From contig JAAVTG010000643.1 of the NCBI GenBank assembly GCA_011947345.1, positions 1 through 64,000 on the forward strand: a stretch of DNA of 64,000 bases, read 5' to 3'. Position numbers and translations under genes: made by a program. The notes under the pieces are model-generated. The model saw nothing but the letters and a program-made list of their open reading frames with translations, had not been told where the DNA came from and searched no databases. Below, piece by piece: positions 32,999-43,755 of this stretch (position 1 is its first letter; each line of letters starts with the position of its first letter). This DNA is from Phytophthora quininea. Its lineage: Eukaryota > Oomycota > Peronosporomycetes > Peronosporales > Peronosporaceae.

Positions 32999-35900
32999 TA
33001 CACTTAATCTTACTATACTCCCGTAAAAACCTTGCCTCTTTCGGTTATGCGTTTTTCTGGCCGCGCGAGCGCGCCCTGTCCTCGGACAGCGACGCCTCCA
33101 CGGCCAGCCAGTCGTCGCTGGCCAGCGACACGTCCTTCTACGACGCCGTGGCCGGCGACGACGCCCCTGGCCACTCGACTGGGGGCCGACAGCGCGCCGC
33201 GTGGCCTCGCGGCCTCGGCGGTGACGGCTGGGGACGGCGCCTCGCGGCCCGTCTCTGGCCCGCTGGCCAACCTCCCTCGCAGCACGCCGGCGCGCGCGTG
33301 CGCCTCGACCGCCGGCCCTGGCGGCGCCCAGGCGCCGAGCCCGCCCGCCCAAGCGCGCCGTTCGGCTGCCCAAGGACCCCAGCTCGCCCCCAGCCGGCTC
33401 AAGGCCCCCAAGACCCCTGAGCGATGCGTGGCAACCCGGCAGGGCGGCCGGCAGGCTGCCCGAGTCGGTAGCGCTCGGGGAGGCGCTCTCAGCGGCCACG
33501 GCGCGCGCTCTGGACGCGGCCCACGGCCACCCCGACCTCTCCGGCGACGACGGCGACGACGTGGACGCCCAAGACGACCACGACGCCGCCGCCGACGCCT
33601 CGCCAGACTCCGCCAGTGCTGTGACTCGACCCGGCAGGGCGGCAGGCATGCTGCCCGACCAGGCCGAGTCGCAGCACGGGCCGAGCACCCACAACCCGGC
33701 CCCAAGCACCACAACGCCGACCCCAGGACGGACCCCGCGCCCGCCCAAGTGCTCCGCGCCCCGCCGAGCCCCAGTGCTGTGCCGTCCACACCCGGCAGGG
33801 CGGCGGCCAGGCTGCAAAATATTCCAGCGCCTGCCGTCGCCCATACAGCGCTGGAGCCCGGCGGTGCACCAGCACCCCAAGCGTGGCAGCGTCTGCCGCT
33901 GCTCGTGGAGCAGAAGCAGGAGCTGCCAGCGTCCAAGAGCAAGCTGCCGCCCGCGTCGCGGCCGAGCGCGACGAGCGCGCCGAGCCGGACCAGACTCAAG
34001 CACCCCAGGCTCGTGCGTCCGCCGCGCTCCAAGCCAGCGACCCAGACGGCAGCTCCAGCTCCAGGACAGGCGAAGACGGGGGCACAGGTGCGCACACCTC
34101 CACCACAGCCCCCATGGACGTCGACGACGAAGCTGGGCGGCCAGCAGCAGCCTTGCGGCCGCTATCTCCGCCGCCCGAGCTGCGCATTGGGCGCATTGGC
34201 GGTAAGCGCCGACGGCTGGACAGCGCTGACGACGAGGACGTGCGCGAGCTGGCCGAGCTGCTGCTCGAAGAGGACGAGCCCGGGGCCCAAGCACCAGCGC
34301 CAAGGCTACCCACGGCCAGCGCTCTCCCGGCGCCCGTCCTCGCCGTGTACGCACACAACGCGCAGCGATTCAACTGCGCGCTGTGCGTGTACTCGGCCGC
34401 CAGCCACGCAGCGCTCAGGCGCCACCGAGACTCGCGCCACCGGCGCGTGGTCTTCGTGGACAAATTCTCGGCGGGCTGCACATGCAGCACGCCCTTCGCG
34501 TCCAGGCTGGCAGCCGCACACCACGCCAACGCGTGCGCCGGCCGGACGACGGCACCACTGGCACTGGCTGCTGCAGCGGCAGGGACATCAAGCCTCACCA
34601 CTGCGGCAGCCAACGCCACCGCGACGGCGGCCACCACCGACTTGCCCCGCGACAACTCCTCCGGGCTCGCAGCTTCCCCCAGCTGCCGAGCCCACGCGTC
34701 CACGTCGTGACCGCGCAGGAGCAGGAGCAACAGGCAGCGCACGACGGCCACGCAGAGCAGCAGGCGACGACGCGATGGGGACCTCCCCTCGCAGACGAAG
34801 AGATCGAGGCGCGCTGGGCGCGAACATGCTCGCCCCGCCCGACTCGCTGGGGTCCGCCACTGCCGACCACGACGGTGGAGCGCGTCGCGGCGAGCATGGA
34901 GCTCTCGCCAGCGCCTGCCACGAGCGCAGCTACCCGTTGGGGACCACCGCTGCCGCCTGACGTGGTGGGGCAGCGTGTGGCCGCGCTGCCACCACCTCCT
35001 CCAGAGCCAAGCGCCCACGAGACTGCGCCCACGACGCGCTGGGGCCCACGCCTCCCGCAGGAGCTCTGCGCGGCGAGAGCGACGGCAGCACGACTATCCG
35101 CGACGGAGGAGGCCGCGACAGAGTCGGCGCCGCCCCAGCAGCCTGGCGAGACAGCTGAGCCGGCGGCGATGGTCGATGCAACCGGCGCAGCCCACGAGGA
35201 CGCGGGCGACGAAGCACGGGCGGCAGCGGACGGCGTGGCGGCGGCTCAAGACGCCGGCGAATGGCTGCTCCGCTTCGACGGCGCCTGCCGTGCCAACCCA
35301 GGCCCAGGCGGCGCCGGAGCGGCGCTGTTCAAGCCCAGCGGCCCGGTGGTGTGGACGTGCTCCCACTTCATGCCGAGCAGCAGCGAGACCAACAACACGG
35401 CGGAGTATACCGCGCTGCTGCTCGGCGCCCGGGCCGCTGCCGACCACGGCGTCACGAAGCTGCGCGTGGAGGGCGACAGCACGCTGGTGATCCAGCAAGT
35501 GCGTGGCATATTCGCCACGCGCAGCACCGCCCTCCGACGCCTGCGCAACCTGGCCAAGACCGAGCTGGCGCGTGTGGGGAGCTTCTCGCTCCACCACATC
35601 GACCGCCAAGACAACGGCCACGCGGACCGACTGGCCAACGCGGCGCTCGACCGCCGCGGCACGAAGGTGGAGTGCGGCGTGCACGCCGACGGCGACGGCT
35701 GCTCCAGCACCGAGGTGGCGACCACGGCGGCCGAGCAGGACGCTGCCACGACACGGGCGCCACCACCAACAGCGCTGCCACCGGCCGATGAGCCGATGCC
35801 CGAAGCGGACGACGACGAGGCCGCCGGCGACGTCGACGACGGCGAGGTCTACGCGCCGATGCGCATCGGCCCCGACGCCGTGCCACGACGGAGACCACGC

Positions 35901-38900
35901 CTTCACCTGCGCAAGCTGGACGAGGCCGAGCACGACGAGGCTGCTGCGGTGGTGGAGCGGCTGGGCGCGACGATGGCGGCCAAGATCGCCGATGCGAGCG
36001 ACTGGGAGACGGCGGAGGGCTACATCACGGCCCTCCCGCACAGACTCTACGAAATATTGCAGCCGTTCTCCCAGGGCCATCGTCGTCCCCAGCCTCCCCA
36101 CCAGCCCACACAGCAGCAACCCCAGCAGCAGCAGCAGCGCACCAGCAGCAACCTGACCATCAGCTGTCGGTTCAGCCCCAGCACGGGCTCGCGCAGCCAG
36201 CACCACCCAGTGGACGGCGTCGCCGACGCCGAGGAGGGCGCTCCAGCGCAGCCAAGCGCCGACGGCGACAGCGGCCGCCCCGAGTAACGCGCCACCACCG
36301 CGAGCACCGCCTCGACGAGGCTCTTGATGACCTGCACGCGGTGGAGCACGCGACGCCGGGAAATCGCAGCGCGGTCAACAAAGCTCGGCGGCGTGTTGGG
36401 CGCGTGGCCTCGGCCATCGCACAGCAGCGCCTCCGCCACCGTTTCGACACGGAGGAGAAGGCGTGCGTGGAGGCCGTCCTCGCCGCCGCACGCGCCAAGA
36501 GGACAGCAGGAGTGTCAGGACCAGCAGCACAAGCGACGACGGCGGCGACGGCGACGGCGACGAGCAGCGGTGGCGACGACGACGACGGGAAGTGCCCTAT
36601 CCCGGCCGCCCGGCTCTGGGAGCACTTCACCGCCATCAACACACCGACAGCCAGCTTCTCCGCGATGGCGCCAGTGGGCGCCCAGTTCCGCGCCGCGCTC
36701 GCTCGCCTGCCGCCCGCCACCGACGCCGCCGAGCTGCTGACGGACCCGCCGACGGTGGACGAGATCGAAAGCCAGCTCCACCGTGCGCGCGGGTCCTCCA
36801 GCCCAGGCCTGGACGGCATCGGCTACGACGTGTACAAGGCGTTCACGTCGCAGCTGATGCCGGCGCTCCACGCCGCGTTCCAGTGCTGCTGGCAGCACAA
36901 GAAGGTGCCCCAGAGCTGGAAGCTCGGCGTGGTGCGGCTGCTGTACAAGAAGGGCCCGCGCGAGGACCCGCTTGCTGGAGGCCCATCTGCCTCCAGCAAG
37001 CGATATACAAGCTCTACACGGGGTCCTCGCGCGGCGGCTGGTGCGGTGGCTGGACGTCAACGGCCGCCACGCACCTGGCCAAAAAGGGTTCCGAGCGCTC
37101 AACGGCTGCGGGGAGCACAACTTCCTCGCAGCCACGCTCGTCGACCAGGCCCGCCGCAAGCGACGCACGCTCTTCGAAGTCTGGTACGACTTCCGCAACG
37201 CGTTCGGCAGCGTGCCGTTCGCGTTGCTGTGGGACTCGCTGACGCGGCTTGGCGTTCCCGACGACTACGTCGCCATGTGCAAAGGGCTCTACGAGAGCGC
37301 GGCGTTCGTCGTCGGGAACGCCTCGGACGGCACGACAGACCCGGTCTCGCTGCGGGTGGGGGTCTTCCAAGGATGCCCACTCAGCCCGCAGCTCTTCAAC
37401 GCCGCCATCAGCCCACTGCTCTTCGCGCTGCAGCGGCTGCCGGCCACGGGCGTGCAGCTGTCGGGCGATGACTGCCTCGGTGCCTCGGCGTACGCCGACG
37501 ACCTCAAGATCTTCAGCGGCACCGAGGAAGGCATCAAGCGACAGCACGCGCTCGTGGCCGACTTCCTGCGCTGGACCGGCATGGAGGCGAACCCAAACAA
37601 GTGCTGCTCCATGTCGGTCCAGCGCGATACCAGGGGCGTGCTCAAGACCGAAGACCTCGGGCTGCAGCTGGACGAGTCGCCGATCCCCTCGCTCTCCATG
37701 AGCGAGTCGTACACGTACCTGGGGATCGGCGACGGCTTCGACCACGTGCGCCGCCGCGTCGAGCTCGCGCCAGCGCTCACGCAGCTCAAGCTCGACGCGA
37801 CGGCGCTGCTGCAGTCGGGGCTGGCGCCGTGGCAGGTGGTGAAGGCCGTGAAGACGTACCTCTACCCTCGGGTAGAGTACGCCCTTCGCCACCTCCGGCC
37901 GTTCCAGCAGCAGCTCGAGGGCTTCGACCGGCACCTCGCGCGCGGCCTCCGCCATCTGCTGCGCCTCCCCACCTCCGCCACCACCGAGTTCCTCTACGCG
38001 CCGGTGTCGCGCGGCGGCTTGGGGCTCTTGCCGCTGACGGAGCTGCATGCAGCGCTGCAGATCGCGCATGGATGGCAGATGATGAACTCGCCCGACCCTG
38101 CCATCCAGCGCATCGCGCGCATGCAGCTCCGGCAGATAGCCGACGCGCGGCACCGCGTGGACACGGAGCACTGGCGCGAGCGCGGAGACGAGCTGTGCGC
38201 GCTGCTGCTGAACTCGCAGCTGGGGACGTCGGCCCACGCGCCACCCAAGCGTCGCAACGGAGACATCGGGTCGCTGTGGGTCGACGTCCAGCGCCACCTC
38301 CGGGTGTTCGGCCTCAAGCTCGAGACGGCGCCGGCGTGCGCGGAGACCGACACACCGGAGGCGACGCTGCAGCTTCGCGTGCCGCATCACGATGGGTGGC
38401 TGGACCACCGCAGCGTGCTGAGGCACGTGAAGCTGCACCTGAAGCACCAGCACTGGCGCAAGTGGGCGGCCATGCGCGACCAAGGGAAGACAACGCGCGC
38501 ATGGCGCCGCCGGCAGCGGCTTCCTCACGCGGCCACGGGGCCTGTGGGAAGCCGACTACCGCTTCGCGGTGGCCGCCCGCTTGAACCAAGTGGACACGCA
38601 CAGCGTGCTGAAGCGCCGGCGTCTCCGAGCGCACGACAAGTGCAGACATCCAGGGTGCGCGCGCTCGGAGACGTTGGCGCACGTGCTGAACCACTGCCCA
38701 GGCACGATGGACGCGGTCCGTGGTCGGCATGACGACGCGCTCAAGACCATCGAGCGCGCGCTCATCGCGTCGTCATGCGACGGCAAGGACCGCGTCGAGC
38801 TCCGCACGAACCAGACCGTGCCGTCGCTCGCCGGCCCCGCGCTGCGGCCCGACCTCCAGCTGTACAACCACACCAAGAAGACGGTGGCGGTGGTCGACCT

Positions 38901-39486
38901 GGCCGTGGCGTTCGAGGAGCAGGCGAGCGACGACCCAGAGAGCTCGGCGCTGGCGCGCATCGCCGCGCACAAGCGCACCAAGTACGACCGCGTCAAGCGC
39001 CACCTCGAGCGCCAAGGGTGGAAGGTGCACCTCTCGGCGCTCGTGTACGGGTCGCTGGGCGCGGTCGCCAGAGGCAACCACAAGGTGTTCACGGAACACC
39101 TTGGCCTCCTCAAGCGTGAGGCGAAGCGGCTGGACCGGACGCTCTCAGCAGCGTGCATCCAGGCCAGCCGCCGCATCTGGAACCTGCACTGCAGCCAGCA
39201 CCGCGCCCGCCAGCACCAAGGGCGACCAAGTCAAGACTCAGGGGCAGTCGGGCGACGGAGACCGGGGAATCCGTCGCACACCGGCCGCCGCTAGTCGGCA
39301 TCCAGGCCCAACGCGGCCGACAGGGCCACACCCAGGTAGGGAACCGCCCTCGGAAACCCTGCTCCGACACTTCGCGCCAGATAGCTACATTTGCATATTG
39401 TACCCACTCTAGCTAGCAAGTAGCGACTACCAGGTATTGACTACCAGGAAGTAACTGACCAGTCGGCAGGTAATACATACACTTTC
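32999..39486 (+). mobile_element. Utopia non-LTR retrotransposon copy 5, full length
   Basis: Leader 32999-33046, ATG 33047, coding region to the TAG ending at 39294, 3' UTR 39295-39486. It shares the T variant (36167) and C5 run (34676-34680) with copy 3. It is the only copy that keeps the CCCC run near 34784, which puts the first TRWGPPL repeat in frame with the rest. Confidence 0.93.
33047..39294 (+). pseudogene. Utopia polyprotein, copy 5 (frameshifted; best view of the TRWGPxL repeats and RNase H)
   Basis: The frame 34681-36287 holds four TRWGPxL repeats (about 34770, 34842, 34932 and 35034) and an unbroken RNase H (about 35267-35640). It is then thrown out by a CAG-count change in the Gln linker (36120-36150) and stops at 36287. 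The next frame (from 36341) gives the RT N-terminus to GPREDP, where one C is missing near 36969. RT then reads on from about 37012 (GVLARRLVRWLDVNG, in register with FRALNGCGEHN thanks to an AAAAA run at 37081-37085). A two-base loss near 38500 separates the endonuclease part, which continues to 39294. Confidence 0.82.
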
Positions 39487-39630
39487 TCTGTTCTAATCAG
39501 TGTGAAAACTGGTTTCCGCGCGCTTGGCGCGGTCGTTTCACATTCATTTTTGAACTTCCGGTGGACGCCTGGCTTGCTAGCGTCCTCCGGGCGGTCTCCG
39601 AGGGCTTCCACCGTCCCTCGCGAGGCCAAC
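39487..39630 (+). ncRNA. U2 snRNA gene, 3' part only (copy E)
   Basis: Last U2 segment of array 1; the Sm-type site reads ATTTTTGAAC with one G lost. Same junction as copies A-D. Confidence 0.73.
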
Positions 39631-42223
39631 TACACTTAATCTTACTATACTCCCGTAAAAACCTTGCCTCTTTCGGTTATGCGTTTTTCTGGCCGCGCGA
39701 GCGCGCCCTGTCCTCGGACAGCGACGCCTCCACGGCCAGCCAGTCGTCGCTGGCCAGCGACACGTCCTTCTACGACGCCGTGGCCGGCGACGACGCCCCT
39801 GGCCACTCGACTGGGGGCCGACAGCGCGCCGCGTGGCCTCGCGGCCTCGGCGGTGACGGCTGGGGACGGCGCCTCGCGGCCCGTCTCTGGCCCGCTGGCC
39901 AACCTCCTCGCAGCACGCCGGCGCGCGTGCGCCTCGACCGCCGGCCCTGGCGGCGCCCAGGCGCCGAGCCCGCCCGCCCAAGCGCGCCGTTCGGCTGCCC
40001 AAGGACCCCAGCTCGCCCCCCAGCCGGCTCAAGGCCCCCAAGACCCCTGAGCGATGCGTGGCAACCCGGCAGGGCGGCCGGCAGGCTGCCCGAGTCGGTA
40101 GCGCTCGGGGAGGCGCTCTCAGCGGCCACGGCGCGCGCTCTGGACGCGGCCCACGGCCACCCCGACCTCTCCGGCGACGACGGCGACGACGTGGACGCCC
40201 AAGACGACCACGACGCCGCCGCCGACGCCTCGCCAGACTCCGCCAGTGCTGTGACTCGACCCGGCAGGGCGGCAGGCATGCTGCCCGACCAGGCCGAGTC
40301 GCAGCACGGGCCGAGCACCCACAACCCGGCCCCAAGCACCACAACGCCGACCCCAGGACGGACCCCGCGCCCCGTGCTCCGCGCCCCGCCGAGCCCCAGT
40401 GCTGTGCCGTCCACACCCGGCAGGGCGGCGGCCAGGCTGCAAAATATTCCAGCGCCTGCCGTCGCCCATACAGCGCTGGAGCCCGGCGGTGCACCAGCAC
40501 CCCAAGCGTGGCAGCGTCTGCCGCTGCTCGTGGAGCAGAAGCAGGAGCTGCCAGCGTCCAAGAGCAAGCTGCCGCCCGCGTCGCGGCCGAGCGCGACGAG
40601 CGCGCCGAGCCGGACCAGACTCAAGCACCCCAGGCTCGTGCGTCCGCCGCGCTCCAAGCCAGCGACCCAGACGGCAGCTCCAGCTCCAGGACAGGCGAAG
40701 ACGGGGGCACAGGTGCGCACACCTCCACCACAGCCCCCATGGACGTCGACGACGAAGCTGGGCGGCCAGCAGCAGCCTTGCGGCCGCTATCTCCGCCGCC
40801 CGAGCTGCGCATTGGGCGCATTGGCGGTAAGCGCCGACGGCTGGACAGCGCTGACGACGAGGACGTGCGCGAGCTGGCCGAGCTGCTGCTCGAAGAGGAC
40901 GAGCCCGGGGCCCAAGCACCAGCGCCAAGGCTACCCACGGCCAGCGCTCTCCCGGCGCCCGTCCTCGCCGTGTACGCACACAACGCGCAGCGATTCAACT
41001 GCGCGCTGTGCGTGTACTCGGCCGCCAGCCACGCAGCGCTCAGGCGCCACCGAGACTCGCGCCACCGGCGCGTGGTCTTCGTGGACAAATTCTCGGCGGG
41101 CTGCACATGCAGCACGCCCTTCGCGTCCAGGCTGGCAGCCGCACACCACGCCAACGCGTGCGCCGGCCGGACGACGGCACCACTGGCACTGGCTGCTGCA
41201 GCGGCAGGGACATCAAGCCTCACCACTGCGGCAGCCAACGCCACCGCGACGGCGGCCACCACCGACTTGCCCCGCGACAACTCCTCCGGGCTCGCAGCTT
41301 CCCCAGCTGCCGAGCCCACGCGTCCACGTCGTGACCGCGCAGGAGCAGGAGCAACAGGCAGCGCACGACGGCCACGCAGCAGCAGGCGACGACGCGATGG
41401 GGACCTCCCTCGCAGACGAAGAGATCGAGGCGCGCTGGGCGCGAACAGCTCCGCCCCGCCCGACTCGCTGGGGTCCGCCACTGCCGACCACGACGGTGGA
41501 GCGCGTCGCGGCGAGCATGGAGCTCGCCAGCGCCTGCCACGAGCGCAGCTACCCGTTGGGGACCACCGCTGCCGCCTGACGTGGTGGGGCAGCGTGTGGC
41601 CGCGCTGCCACCACCTCCCAGAGCCAAGCGCCCACGAGACTGCGCCCACGACGCGCTGGGGCCCACGCCTCCCGCAGGAGCTCTGCGCGGCGAGAGCGAC
41701 GGCAGCACGAATATCCGCGACGGAGGAGGCCGCGACAGAGTCGGCGCCCCAGCAGCCTGGCGAGACAGCTGAGCCGGCGGCGATGGTCGATGCAATCGGC
41801 GCAGCCCACGAGGACGCGGGCGACGAAGCACGGGCGGCAGCGGACGGCGTGGCGGCGGCTCAAGACGCCGGCGAATGGCTGCTCCGCTTCGACGGCGCCT
41901 GCCGTGCCAACCCAGGCCCAGGCGGCGCCGGAGCGGCGCTGTTCAAGCCCAGCGGCCCGGTGGTGTGGACGTGCTCCCACTTCATGCCGAGCAGCAGCGA
42001 GACCAACAACACGGCGGAGTATACCGCGCTGCTGCTCGGCGCCCGGGCCGCTGCCGACCACGGCGTCACGAAGCTGCGCGTGGAGGGCGACAGCACGCTG
42101 GTGATCCAGCAAGTGCGTGGCATATTCGCCACGCGCAGCACCGCCCTCCGACGCCTGCGCAACCTGGCCAAGACCGATCTGGCGCGTGTGGGAGTCGCTC
42201 CACCACATCGACCGCCAAGACAA
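39631..42223 (+). mobile_element. Utopia non-LTR retrotransposon copy 6, 3'-truncated inside RNase H
   Basis: Leader 39631-39678 and ATG 39679, then the zinc finger (about 40999-41064), a degraded repeat-motif region and RNase H up to HHIDRQD. At 42221-42223 (CAA, shared by both sides) it switches to array 2 sequence, so RT, endonuclease and 3' UTR are missing. It carries more private substitutions than the other copies (A at 41710 in AATATCC, T in GCAATCGG near 41796, T in CCGATCT near 42177). Confidence 0.9.
39679..42223 (+). pseudogene. Utopia polyprotein fragment, copy 6
   Basis: The N-terminal part only. The C2H2 finger is in the frame used by the other copies. RNase H keeps FDGACRANPGPGG, TNNTAEY and VEGDSTLV but loses the HADRLAN block at the junction, so the fourth catalytic residue is gone. 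A small deletion near 42190 (GTGGGAGTCGCTCC) also breaks the frame. It cannot encode an active product. Confidence 0.8.
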
Positions 42224-42822
42224 ACTGCTGTGTGGCGCTGGTCGTGTGACTCGGCTATTCGTTGGGGGAGGGGAGGGGGCTTTCCTCTGTTGTTGTTAGA
42301 TCGGACATTACAAGTTTCCATTTAAAGTATGTAAGCGAGTGGGATCTAGAATCATTGATTGCGTACGAGCCATTCCAGCCAGCTGATGTTATGATTACTA
42401 TGTACTGAGAGCAATATGGACACGGACTTACATCTCACTACTCTTCATCGAGGTATCTACGTAGGTCGCCGGAACGACGGCCCCTGGGACGCGTCCCACA
42501 GGAGCGCGAGCGGCACGCTACCGAAGACATTTTTGGGGTCTCGGAGCTGTACCAAGTAGCGTTCAATAACCAGTGTTTCCGCATCATGGTCGACGAGCGT
42601 AGTTGCAACGAAATTGTGCTCCCTCAGTCATTGACTGGTTACAAATACCTGAGCTTCTACTGAACCAGACGGGACTATCCCCACTCTGTGGTGCCAGCTT
42701 CTACGCTGAAAGTCGCCTGAAGGGTATCGCCAGCGGTAATAGTCGCGGCGTGAGCCTTACGTTGGATAGACACCATAATCAACACCCCGTACTATCTATG
42801 TGCGCCTTACAAGTTGGTAGTT
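42221..42822 (+). repeat. Array 2 unit 0, partial (right part only)
   Basis: It starts at the same base (CTGCTGTGTGGCGCTGG) where the RT fragment ends in complete units. It contains the unassigned G-rich segment, the opposite-strand RT fragment (about 42484-42628) and the minus-oriented arm of the 123-bp inverted segment (42684-42807). Confidence 0.85.
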
Positions 42823-42967
42823 GTTGGCCTCGCGAGGACGGTGAAAGCCCTCGGAGACCGCCCGAAGGACGCTAGCAAGCCAGGCGTCCGCCCGGACGTT
42901 CCAAAAATGAATGTGAAAAGACCCCGCCAACAGTGGGGAAACCAGTTTCCACACTGATTAGAACAGA
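42823..42967 (-). ncRNA. U2 snRNA gene, 3' part only, minus strand (array 2, a)
   Basis: On the minus strand it begins TCTGTTCTAATCAG and ends GAGGCCAAC, like the array 1 segments. It differs in the IIb hairpin (CCCCAC/GCGGGG) and a few other bases, so it is a distinct U2 variant. The Sm-type site is ATTTTTGG. Upstream on its own strand is AACTGGTAATAAAAAGAACTAT, probably the 3' end of the second Utopia lineage. Confidence 0.72.
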
Positions 42968-43047
42968 ATAGTTCTTTTTATTACCAGTTAGTAACCTCTC
43001 CGTAACGTAAAACGTAGGCTAAATATGCATGTCACTAAAGGGAGGGT

Positions 43048-43344
43048 GTCGATGTGGTCAGGCTGCTCTACAAGAAGGGCTCGCGCGAGGACCCGGCGAA
43101 CTGGAGGCCCATCTGCCTCCAGCAAGCCATCTACAAACTGTACGCCGGTGCACTCGCGCGCAGGTTCACGAGATGACTAGACCGGAACGAACGGCATGCG
43201 GAGGCACAGGAGGGCTTTCGCTCGGCCAACGGCTGCGGGGAACACAACTTCCTCGCGGCCACGATGGTTGACCAAGCGAGGCGCAAGAGCCGCGAGCTGC
43301 ACGTCGTGTGGTACAACCTGAAGAACGCCTTCGGGAGCGTACCG
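43048..43344 (+). pseudogene. RT fragment (palm, motifs 1 to A) of the second Utopia lineage
   Basis: Reads VVRLLYKKGSREDPANWRPI then LQQAIYKLYAGALARRF, clearly homologous to array 1 RT but from another lineage. A TGA (43174-43176) replaces the conserved Trp codon of RWLD. Motif A reads VWYNLKNAFGSVP: the catalytic Asp is Asn (AAC 43314-43316). The fragment stops right after FGSVP, where the AT-rich insert begins. Equivalents start at 45563, 48078, 50594, 53113 and 55618, and on the minus strand end near 57979, 60495 and 63011. The product cannot be an active RT. Confidence 0.85.
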
Positions 43345-43755
43345 ATTAGCCTGACAAGAATACATGCTATAAAGTTACATATTTTAGGGTGTTCGGTATT
43401 AACGTTGAATAGGGCTACGGGGAGAGAAGGTCCGAGACGGAAGCCATCTACGCTAGTCGGAGATCGGTGGGGTGTCCACATCAAGTCGGAGCTGTTTGCG
43501 TTGTCTATGACATATAAACATATATTTGGGGATCGGCATATGTTACAGCGATACATGTTACCGCATTGAGCTCACACCAACAACCGCAATGATGATGCGA
43601 CAGCCCCCCAGTCAGCGCGTCACAAACGACGGCAGGCTGTCGGTTGACAACAATCGTTCACGTAGCCAATACAAGTGCATGCACTCTAAATATTTGAAAC
43701 ACACATAGCGGCAGTCTTAAAGTAGATCCAAATGGACACATACTTAGGTAGTAGG
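43345..43755. other. AT-rich unassigned insert in array 2 units
   Basis: About 410 bp of much lower GC than the flanking RT sequence. It replaces the RT part between motif A and the block after motif C. It includes TATAAAG- and TATAAACATATATTTGGGG-like stretches and short frames (to 101 residues) that resemble nothing I know. There are no terminal repeats or poly-A. It is present at the same place in every unit, so it predates amplification. Confidence 0.6.

Larger units (their letters stand above)
8701..42223 (+). repeat. Array 1: head-to-tail Utopia units, period about 6.63 kb
   Basis: The same marker (CTGAGCCGGCGGCGATGG) recurs near 8711, 15260, 21891, 28522, 35156 and 41769, a spacing of 6.55-6.63 kb, always in the same orientation. 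Four complete units lie between a 5'-truncated first copy and a 3'-truncated last copy. Each unit boundary consists of a U2 snRNA 3' segment. Copies are nearly identical, apart from small deletions and a few shared single-base variants. Confidence 0.95.

Noticed and set aside
8701..42223. LTR retrotransposon or Helitron explanation of the 6.6-kb repeats
   Set aside because: No LTRs, protease, integrase or Rep/helicase. The RT is of the non-LTR type with a C-terminal CCHC knuckle and PD-D endonuclease.
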